This document shows, piece after piece, positions 31,993 to 38,207 of a DNA stretch of 38,207 nt. The position numbers and the translations under genes are program-made. How positions within the stretch are numbered: position 1 is the stretch's first letter; the number at the start of each line of letters is the position of its first letter. The stretch comes from Chlorobiota bacterium (lineage in GTDB: Bacteria; Bacteroidota; Ignavibacteria; OLB7). Below the pieces are notes generated by a model. The model was not told where the DNA came from. It saw only the letters and a list, made by a program, of their open reading frames with translations, and did no database searches. Location of the stretch: the NCBI GenBank assembly GCA_016788565.1, contig JAEUSP010000001.1:1-38207 (forward strand), given 5' to 3'.

Positions 31993-32637
31993 TTACGACT
32001 GTTGCAAGGATTCAAGTTGTTCCTGTTTCGGTTGGGCCGGTTCGGCGGCTGGTGGCAACGATGCCGGTGGCGGATCCGATTTCTGCTTTGCTGCCACTTT
32101 CTGATTCCCCACCGGACGCGACTTCCGCTGCATGTAGCCCGCCGAAGCGGACATCGAGACCAGCGTGGTGACGTGCAACATCAGCGCAAGCACACCAACG
32201 GCAAACTCCCCTTTCACCAACATGGAATACGTCTGATGCTGGGCGTTGAACTCACTCCGCAGAGCCTCTTTCTCGCTGGCCACCGCATCGAAATCACCGA
32301 TGCTAACCCGCATGGCGTTGATTTCCGGGAAGAGTTGGAAAGCATTGTAGCTGGCGGTGGAAAGCATCAGCACCGAGCAAGCAAGCACAATCCAGTTTAG
32401 CACCCGTTTCCCACGAACGGCCATGTACAAGGCCCCGGCCAGCACCACCACACCGCAGACAACTTCCAACACACCCAGCCGCGCCAAAATTGCGCTGTTA
32501 ACCGCGCCGGCTTCCGTGCGGCCATCCAACATTCCCGGGGCGAACAGCACGCTTGCAACGCCAACACCAAAAAAAAGGATGCTTCCCAGCCATATTCCCA
32601 GGGCAAGGATCATCAGGATATTCAGCAGATACTTCAT
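31993..32637 (-). CDS. DUF4149-like integral membrane protein
   Basis: A 214-residue protein with four membrane segments (about 4-31, 52-75, 81-99 and 146-168). The pattern ILALGIWLGSILFFGVGVASVLF near the N-terminus and LFAPGM followed by a helix starting AGAVNSAIL match the DUF4149/TMEM205-like families as I recall them. The third segment is followed by a soluble loop (about 100-145) with SEFNAQHQTYSMLVKGEF. The C-terminal ~45 residues are a Lys/Pro/Gln-rich cytoplasmic tail. Function of the family is unknown. It precedes the tRNA-Ser gene by 92 bp on the same strand and follows the dehydrogenase by 31 bp, so these two protein genes probably share a transcript. Confidence 0.75.
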   Translation of the reverse strand: MKYLLNILMILALGIWLGSILFFGVGVASVLFAPGMLDGRTEAGAVNSAILARLGVLEVVCGVVVLAGALYMAVRGKRVLNWIVLACSVLMLSTASYNAFQLFPEINAMRVSIGDFDAVASEKEALRSEFNAQHQTYSMLVKGEFAVGVLALMLHVTTLVSMSASAGYMQRKSRPVGNQKVAAKQKSDPPPASLPPAAEPAQPKQEQLESLQQS

Positions 32638-32668
32638 GGGGTCGGCCAGCTTGTTTATGACGTGAGCG

Positions 32669-33679
32669 TTATTTCAGCCGCTCGATGATTGCGCGGGTCA
32701 TCTCGGTTGTTCCCACGCCCGATTCTTTGTTCAAATCCTTTGTCACGAAACGCCCTTCGGCAATAACATCGGCAAGGGCTTGCTCGATATTTGCAGCGGC
32801 ATCGGCGTGGCCAATGTGGCGCAGCAGCATTGCCCCAGCAAGAAGCAGCGCGCCTGGGTTTGCAAGGTTTTTGCCAGCAATGTCCGGAGCCGAACCATGC
32901 ACTGCCTCGAAGATTGCAACATCCTGGCCGATATTTGCACCGGGTGCCAAGCCCAGCCCGCCAACCAAGCCGCTGATAAGATCGGAAAGAATATCGCCGA
33001 ACAGGTTGGTTGTCACCATCACATCGAATTGGTGCGGGTTCATCACCAACTGCATCGCCATGTTGTCAACGATTTTGTCATCGCTGGCAATCTGCGGAAA
33101 CTCGGCAGCAATTTCCCTCCCAACCTCCAAAAATGTTCCCGATGTAAATTTCAGGATGTTGGCTTTATGAACAATCGTCACTTTCTTGCGCCCATGCTCC
33201 ACAGCGTACTGGAATGCGGCGCGGATAATCCGGCGGCACCCTTCGCGAGTGACGATGGAGATAGATTCGGCAGCGTTCCGTTTGGCATCAATGTAATGTT
33301 CAACGCCGGAGTACATCCCTTCGGTGTTTTCGCGGAACAGCACAAGGTCAATATCGCTGTAGCGGCTGATAACCCCCTTGAACGACTTGGCCGGGCGAAG
33401 ATTGATGTACAGGTCGAACTCCTTCCGCAACGCCACATTCACGCTGCGGAAACCGCTGCCGACCGGGGTGGTCAGGGGTCCTTTCAGCCCAAGTTTCACA
33501 TCACGGATCAGCTCCACCGTTGCCGCCGGAAGCGGGTCGCCGACGGACTGGAACGCGCCCAGCCCCGCTTGGGCTTCCACCCACTGAATGGGAACGCCGG
33601 TGGCCTCGATAATCTGGATGGTGGATTCGGTGATGCTGGGGCCAATACCATCGCCGGGAATGACAACAACGCGAGTCAT
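32669..33679 (-). CDS. NAD-dependent isocitrate/isopropylmalate-type dehydrogenase
   Basis: A 336-residue beta-decarboxylating dehydrogenase. Recognisable blocks are VVVIPGDGIGPS (4-15), the substrate loop GSGFRSVNVALRKEFDLYIN (S79, N81, R85) with R95 in LRP, RENTEGMYSG (117-125), NLFGDILSDLISG (metal-ligand aspartates) and HGSAPDIAGKNLANP. The SxN..R pattern in the loop fits isocitrate rather than 3-isopropylmalate, and the length fits NAD-linked IDH homologous to eukaryotic subunits. It would oxidise isocitrate to 2-oxoglutarate in the citric acid cycle. I leave homoisocitrate or isopropylmalate as less likely alternatives, since no leu or lys genes are nearby. Start ATG 33679. Confidence 0.9.
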   Translation of the reverse strand: MTRVVVIPGDGIGPSITESTIQIIEATGVPIQWVEAQAGLGAFQSVGDPLPAATVELIRDVKLGLKGPLTTPVGSGFRSVNVALRKEFDLYINLRPAKSFKGVISRYSDIDLVLFRENTEGMYSGVEHYIDAKRNAAESISIVTREGCRRIIRAAFQYAVEHGRKKVTIVHKANILKFTSGTFLEVGREIAAEFPQIASDDKIVDNMAMQLVMNPHQFDVMVTTNLFGDILSDLISGLVGGLGLAPGANIGQDVAIFEAVHGSAPDIAGKNLANPGALLLAGAMLLRHIGHADAAANIEQALADVIAEGRFVTKDLNKESGVGTTEMTRAIIERLK

Positions 33680-33866
33680 AGTGGTTACGGAAGCGTAAGG
33701 TTAGTTGTGCGGATAGAGTTGCTACTCAAGAAATCCCTTGTGCAGAAAGAATTCGCTGGCAAACTTACCAACAGTTCCAGACAGCAAACGATGACGCATC
33801 GCAGACCTTGCGATATGTTACCGAACTACGGTGGATGTGCGGTGTTGTTCTTCCAATCTTTCTTCC

Positions 33867-33905
33867 AAAAAAAAACTTCCACCACGTTTTGCGTGATGGA
33901 AGTTT
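33867..33905 (-). terminator. Intrinsic terminator of tRNA-Gly
   Basis: Minus strand: AAACTTCCATCACG pairs with CGTGGTGGAAGTTT around a short A-rich loop and runs into a T tract of nine. It is 10 bp after the tRNA 3' end. Confidence 0.85.
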
Positions 33906-33913
33906 GAGTACCT

Positions 33914-33987
<74 letters not shown>

Positions 33988-34190
33988 GTTGCCCTTCCAA
34001 AAGGGAGTGCGAAAATAAGGCACTGAGGAAGGGATTGCAAGTGTGGTTTACAACTCCACATATTCCCCCCAAGAAACAAGTGCGTATTTGGGACACCGGC
34101 TCCTGAATTTTCAGCATCCTCCATTGTGAACATCCTTGAAAAGTGAACATCTCAACAGTGAGCAACTCAACATCTCAGAATCAGCAATTC

Positions 34191-35255
34191 ATGCGTAAAC
34201 ATCTCTGCGCGGTTATCCTGTTGGCGGCGGCAATGCAGCAATCGGCGTTTGGGCAAGGGTTTGCCAATGCCAAGTACGCCAGCGAGTTTTTGTCGCTGGG
34301 TGCTGGCGCGCGCTCGGCAGCATTGGGCGGGGCAGGAACAGGGTTTGCCGACGATGTGACGGCTGGATACTTCAACCCAGCGGCCCTCTCGCTGGTGAAC
34401 TATCCGCAGATCGCCATCTTTCACGAGTCACGGTTTGGTGGGCTTTCCAACTACGATTACGCCGCCGCAACGCTCCCGATTGCCTTTAACCAAACCGTCG
34501 CGCTCAGCGCGTTCCGAATCGGCTACGGCGATGACATCAAGGACACCCGCGGCGCGCTGATTGACCAAAACGGCAACGGTGTGATTGACGAAGAAGACCG
34601 CCTTGACGAAACCAAAATCAAATACGGCAGCGCGTCCGATTGGGCATTCTTCGGCTCCTACTCACGGAAGATTGATGAAAAACTCTCGGTTGGCGGAAGC
34701 CTGAAAGTGCTGCATCGTGCGGTGCTGGACAACACCGCCTGGGGCTTGGGGTTCGACGTTAGTGCCAGCTACAAACCTGTTGAAAACCTTACGCTTGGCG
34801 CGGTGCTGGCCGATGCCACAAAGTCAATCCTGACGTGGGACACGGGGAATCAGGAGTTTATCGTTCCCGCGCTTCGCCTGGGCGGGGCCTATCTGCTGAA
34901 GCTGCATGAGAACCATTCGGTGATGCCGGTGGTGGATGGAACGTTCCGCTTTGAGGGCCGCCACCAAACCGCTCAAGCCGATTTGGGAATCGCCAGCCTT
35001 GATGCAAAAGTTGGGTTGGAGTACTCGTTCAAAAACCGCTTCTACTTGCGGGGTGGATTGAATGAGATTGAGCAACTCAGCATCGGCGCAGGAATCCGGC
35101 TGCCGAAGCTGAACATTGACTACGCCTTCACGAACGCGGGGACAGAGTTGAGCGGTTTTGGAGCCACCCACCGCATCTCGCTGATGCTTACTCTTGAAGA
35201 AGAAAAATATCTGCGCCCAGCGGCCCCGAAACTGGGTGAGCCGATTGTTCGGTAA
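34191..35255 (+). CDS. PorV/PorQ-family outer-membrane protein
   Basis: A 354-residue beta-barrel protein. I use ATG 34191 (RKHLCAVILLAAAMQQSAFG, a signal peptide ending near residue 22); the 16 earlier in-frame codons are repeat-like and unconvincing. Mature sequence FLSLGAGARSAALGGAGTGF, then ADDVTAGYFNPAALS is the signature start of the PorV/PorQ (UPF0164, FadL-like) family. PorV is part of the T9SS attachment complex and hands cargo from the translocon to PorU. An odd insert at about residues 130-145 reads DQNGNGVIDEED, a near-perfect EF-hand/dockerin calcium loop. Whether this copy is PorV or another family member cannot be decided here. A hairpin terminator follows. Confidence 0.85.
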   Translation: MRKHLCAVILLAAAMQQSAFGQGFANAKYASEFLSLGAGARSAALGGAGTGFADDVTAGYFNPAALSLVNYPQIAIFHESRFGGLSNYDYAAATLPIAFNQTVALSAFRIGYGDDIKDTRGALIDQNGNGVIDEEDRLDETKIKYGSASDWAFFGSYSRKIDEKLSVGGSLKVLHRAVLDNTAWGLGFDVSASYKPVENLTLGAVLADATKSILTWDTGNQEFIVPALRLGGAYLLKLHENHSVMPVVDGTFRFEGRHQTAQADLGIASLDAKVGLEYSFKNRFYLRGGLNEIEQLSIGAGIRLPKLNIDYAFTNAGTELSGFGATHRISLMLTLEEEKYLRPAAPKLGEPIVR

Positions 35256-35269
35256 GTATCTTTTCACAC

Positions 35270-35307
35270 GCGCCAGCATCGGGACCGCTGACCTTTGATG
35301 CTGGCGC
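35270..35307 (+). terminator. Hairpin after the PorV/PorQ-like gene
   Basis: GCGCCAGCATC and GATGCTGGCGC form a perfect 11-bp stem with a 16-nt loop. Only a weak T-rich stretch follows, so termination may be partial. Confidence 0.6.
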
Positions 35308-35367
35308 ATCGTTATCTTGCAGGCCATCGGCCAGTAGCTTCACAATCGTCATTAACCCATTCCAGAT

Positions 35368-37815
35368 ATGCGCCTTGTTTCAGCCTACCTCCCTGCGTTG
35401 ATTGCCCGGATGATTCCGGTGGTACTGATCCTCGGTTGGGCCATCCAACTTCAAGCTCAGATTCCGCAACCGCAAACCGACACCAGCAAGCGCTGGATGA
35501 TGATGAATCTGAACCAGTCCAGCGGGTTCCAGAATGATCTTGAGGAGCCGCAATCCATCTTCTTCAGCTCGCCACAAGTTGGTTACTACGACCAGAAATA
35601 TGCCACCACAAACGGTGGCCAAACTTGGTCGCGCCTTTCCAACATTGTGCCGGTTCCCCACACCATGATGAACGCCACGTTCGGCATCAGCCCAAGCGGC
35701 CAGATCACTACCGACGGCGGAGCAAACTGGGTTCCGATTCGGCCATCATTCACCGATATTTCCAAAAACTACCGTGTGGTGGCGGCGCAAGCCTTCAGCC
35801 AACAAGCAATGGTGGTGCTTTACCGCTCGCATGAAATTGACGGCAGCACTGGCGAAATCTACCCGGTTGGCCCCACCCGGCTTGCCTTCACGCTGAATGG
35901 CGGGAACAACTGGAAGTTTGCCGACTCCGTCATCACCCTTTCCGACCGGCTGGAGGACTCCACATTTTTTGGCGAGCTACCGGTTCCGAACGGGCTTGCG
36001 CCGGTGTTCGCCAACGAGTGGTGGGGGCTTGGTGTGATGAGCGATTCGATCACCGCGACGGTCATTACCAACGCTTATGGCCGGTTCAACAACCAGCTCA
36101 CCAACTTCTACTACCTGCTGGAGCTGAATCTGAAAACGGGAAAGATCACCTCCAAAAACCTGATGCCAATCGGCGACCAAGTCCCCCCCCTTTCCAGCTT
36201 GCCAGCCAACGTTCAATACATCACCCCCCAGATACTTTACAGCTTTGCCTCGCGCCAGCCGAACACATCGGTTAACTACTATCAACTCCGTTCAATTAAC
36301 GGCGGAAAAAATTGGGACTCGCTCCCCTCCCCCGATTGGCTGGATTACGGAACGTTCCGCTTTATCACCCCAACGCTTGGCGTGGCCTCGAACGGCATCA
36401 CCACCGATGGCGGGATGACGTGGAAACGCTGGGCGCATCCTTACGGGCAAACCCAATTCTACGCTCTGGACTCGACCCACTACTACATTGCCGGAAGTTT
36501 TTCCCTGTTTGCTTCCTCCTCCGATGCCGGCCACACTTGGAAGCGGAACGGAGCCGGAGCATTCCCCCGCGCAGTGGCAGCAAACCGTGGGACAGTGTTG
36601 ATTGGCCGCGACTACCGCAGCCTGCTGTTCAGCACCGACACCGGCAAAACTTGGACTGATGCTGGCTTAACCGGCGGAATCCCCGGCGACGTTAGCGCGA
36701 TTTGGGACATCGCGTTTGTGGACACCTCCAACGCCCACGCCTTCGCGCTTGCAACGTTCATCACCTACGATGCCGAAAATTATTTGGGGATGCTGGAAAC
36801 CGTTGACCGTGGGAAAACATGGTTCCGTGGGCAACGCATCCCGGAACTTGAAGGGACCGAAGCCTCGGCAGTGATGCAGTTCGTGGCCGACACCGACCCG
36901 GAGACATCAGCCGAAGGAGCTTGGGGATTTATCGGGAGCATCTTTGGGCTGGTGGGGTCCAACGATGGAGGGCGGAATTTCACTTCTCGGAACGCCGCGC
37001 TCCCCTTCCGCGACATCGCCATGTACGATTCCGCAACGGGAGTTGCAGCATTGGGTGATGGCCTGTACAAAACAAGCAACGGCGGAAGCGACTGGACGAA
37101 GGAGCAAGCCTACAACCCGAACCGTGATGAACCGCTTGGCCTAACTGCCATTCCAAACGTGGCCACCGGTGAGGTGACGTACAAAGTCATCCTGCCTGAT
37201 CCCACAAAGGAGTACCAGCACTGGGATATCGCCACAAAAAATGGAACCGGAGCCTGGAGCGTTGGGGCAATGACCGGCGCCCCCCGCCCACTTGACCGCA
37301 GCGCGTACTGGTTTGGCCCCGACACAGCCTTTGCCGTCGGGAAAGGGGGAACCGTGCAGTTCTCTTCGACCGGTGGGAACAGCTTCACGCTGCTGCGAGA
37401 TTCCACCGAGCAGTTCAACAACGTTGGCGGGTGGATTGTGATGGATGGCGACGGCAGGAACCTGTACATCGCCGGAACCGGAAACACCGCCGCACGCTGG
37501 GGGGTGTATGCCGAACCAGTGATCACATCGGTCCCTTCCACCGGTACTGGGGGACGGCAGTACGCGCGGCTTCTGGCCAACCCTGTCATCACCGGGCAAG
37601 CCCAGTTGCTGCTTGCGATTGACCGCGCCGATGAGCTAACCGTAGAAGTGGTGGATATGCTTGGCAGCACCCAACTGGCCCAACGAATGGTGATAACTGA
37701 TGCGGGGAATTTTACCCTGGCCATCAATCTTCGAGGACTTTCCAGCGGGCAGTACCTGCTGCGGGTTTCGGGAAGCCACGGCGTTCAGACGCTTCCGCTG
37801 ATGGTGCTTCGGTGA
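35368..37815 (+). CDS. Large secreted YCF48/BNR-repeat protein with T9SS sorting domain
   Basis: An 815-residue exported protein. The signal peptide is LIARMIPVVLILGWAIQLQA (cleavage about residue 31). Around ten YCF48/BNR-type repeats span residues 70-690 (TTNGGQTWS, TTDGGANWV, SINGGKNWD, TTDGGMTWK, SSDAGHTWK, STDTGKTWT, TVDRGKTWF, SNDGGRNFT, TSNGGSDWT), enough for one large or two propellers. The last ~80 residues form a type A sorting domain (ARLLANPVITGQAQLLLAID, EVVDMLGSTQLAQRM, NLRGLSSGQYLLRVSG), so it is a probable T9SS cargo. It shares its architecture with the two smaller proteins at 13005-15547, but its codon use is like the bulk of the window. A run of eight C lies at 36183-36190. 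It sits 112 bp after the PorV/PorQ-family gene. Confidence 0.87.
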   Translation: MRLVSAYLPALIARMIPVVLILGWAIQLQAQIPQPQTDTSKRWMMMNLNQSSGFQNDLEEPQSIFFSSPQVGYYDQKYATTNGGQTWSRLSNIVPVPHTMMNATFGISPSGQITTDGGANWVPIRPSFTDISKNYRVVAAQAFSQQAMVVLYRSHEIDGSTGEIYPVGPTRLAFTLNGGNNWKFADSVITLSDRLEDSTFFGELPVPNGLAPVFANEWWGLGVMSDSITATVITNAYGRFNNQLTNFYYLLELNLKTGKITSKNLMPIGDQVPPLSSLPANVQYITPQILYSFASRQPNTSVNYYQLRSINGGKNWDSLPSPDWLDYGTFRFITPTLGVASNGITTDGGMTWKRWAHPYGQTQFYALDSTHYYIAGSFSLFASSSDAGHTWKRNGAGAFPRAVAANRGTVLIGRDYRSLLFSTDTGKTWTDAGLTGGIPGDVSAIWDIAFVDTSNAHAFALATFITYDAENYLGMLETVDRGKTWFRGQRIPELEGTEASAVMQFVADTDPETSAEGAWGFIGSIFGLVGSNDGGRNFTSRNAALPFRDIAMYDSATGVAALGDGLYKTSNGGSDWTKEQAYNPNRDEPLGLTAIPNVATGEVTYKVILPDPTKEYQHWDIATKNGTGAWSVGAMTGAPRPLDRSAYWFGPDTAFAVGKGGTVQFSSTGGNSFTLLRDSTEQFNNVGGWIVMDGDGRNLYIAGTGNTAARWGVYAEPVITSVPSTGTGGRQYARLLANPVITGQAQLLLAIDRADELTVEVVDMLGSTQLAQRMVITDAGNFTLAINLRGLSSGQYLLRVSGSHGVQTLPLMVLR

Positions 37816-37840
37816 TGTAACCGAATCTTTACTTTACACT

Positions 37841-37888
37841 TCAGGCCTGTGTTGTACCGACTGAGTACAGCACAGGCCTGATTGTTTG
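37841..37888 (+). terminator. Intrinsic terminator after the large YCF48 gene
   Basis: CAGGCCTGTGTTGTAC and GTACAGCACAGGCCTG form a long stem around a short loop, followed by ATTGTTTGG. Confidence 0.8.
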
Positions 37889-37927
37889 GCTCCATCGGCA
37901 AGTCCGAATCGCCGAACATCGTCCCGA

Positions 37928-37971
37928 CTCATGCTGAGCCCCGTCGAAGTATGAGCGGAGCCACCGAACAC
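37928..37971 (-). repeat. Dispersed hairpin repeat, copy E
   Basis: On the minus strand it reads TTCGGTGGCTCCGCTC, then ATACTTCGACGGGGCTCAGC and ATGAG, matching copies A-D. It lies between a terminator and the convergent partial gene at the right edge. Confidence 0.85.
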
Positions 37972-37996
37972 AGCCTCCCGCCAGCCTTGCCATCAC

Positions 37997-38207
37997 TCAC
38001 TTCACCACCACCACCGCTTGCTCACCCCACCACATCCCGCTCCTCACCCGGCAGTAGTACATCCCTGAACTCTCCCGCCCCGCATCCCACAATAACTCAT
38101 GCTCGCCGGCGGATAATTCCTCATCCAACAGCCGAGCCACCACCTCACCCCGGATATTCACAATCTCCACCACCGTCCGGCCCGACAGGCCCAGCACGAA
38201 CCTCAGT
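37997..38207 (-). CDS. C-terminal T9SS sorting domain of a protein starting outside the window
   Basis: The frame is open from the right edge to a stop at 37997-37999 (about 69 codons visible, no start needed). The sequence has the pattern of a type A T9SS sorting domain: VVEIVNIRGEVVARLLDEEL, SAGEHELLWDAGRESSGMYY and a final strand WWGEQAVVVVK. The preceding part of the protein, and hence its function, is not in the window. An internal GTG at 38197 is not a convincing start because the domain continues upstream of it. Confidence 0.8.
   Translation of the reverse strand, partial: LRFVLGLSGRTVVEIVNIRGEVVARLLDEELSAGEHELLWDAGRESSGMYYCRVRSGMWWGEQAVVVVK

Overview
The window looks like a chromosomal fragment from the Bacteroidota/Chlorobiota assemblage, most likely a Kapabacteria/Ignavibacteria-type lineage. 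The main evidence is a type IX secretion system (T9SS) sortase PorU, a PorV/PorQ-family outer-membrane protein, several secreted YCF48/BNR-repeat proteins with T9SS-type C-terminal sorting domains, and a YpdA-type bacillithiol disulfide reductase. The lineage is an inference from gene content; no phylogenetic marker was aligned.

Region 1 (1-6834, all minus strand) is a defence-type operon. In transcription order it holds a small protein with a possible nuclease fold, a 41-codon remnant that looks like the N-terminus of a BPTD_3080/type III Res-like helicase, a DUF499 AAA+ ATPase, a miniature PglZ-like phosphatase (ATGA overlap with the ATPase) and a DUF1156 adenine-specific DNA methyltransferase that runs off the left edge. 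ATPase + PglZ + methyltransferase is the logic of BREX-type phage exclusion, in a compact form. Region 2 (6835-10165) has a GT-C-like membrane protein, a GAF-domain protein and a repeat-rich gap with copies of a dispersed hairpin repeat and a 321-bp MITE-like element with perfect 15-bp inverted ends. Region 3 (10289-15547) is a more AT-rich block flanked by about 110-bp direct repeats. It encodes a small membrane-anchored protein, an ECF-like sigma factor ending in an 11-C tract, two unrecognised proteins and two secreted YCF48-repeat proteins joined by ATGA overlaps.

Region 4 (15768-27360, minus strand) is a polysaccharide operon: Wza-like SLBB export protein (apparently starting at a CTG codon), Wzz-like chain-length protein, GT4 glycosyltransferase, O-antigen ligase/polymerase, and last a very large PorU. 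Because PorU is known in Porphyromonas to attach T9SS cargo to a lipopolysaccharide, this arrangement suggests that polymer synthesis and protein anchoring are linked. Region 5 (27600-33987) is mostly housekeeping: YpdA-like reductase, HemF, a lipoprotein, a GlmU-like nucleotidyltransferase/acyltransferase, tRNA-Ser(GGA), a DUF4149 membrane protein, an isocitrate/isopropylmalate-type dehydrogenase and tRNA-Gly(GCC). Region 6 (34191-38207) has a PorV/PorQ-family protein, a long YCF48-repeat T9SS cargo protein, and the C-terminal end of another T9SS-sorted protein reaching in from the right edge.

How the parts connect: PorU, the PorV/PorQ-like barrel, at least four likely cargo proteins and the polysaccharide genes together describe a T9SS cell-surface programme. 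The defence operon at the left is separate. Five copies of one hairpin repeat lie between genes across the window.
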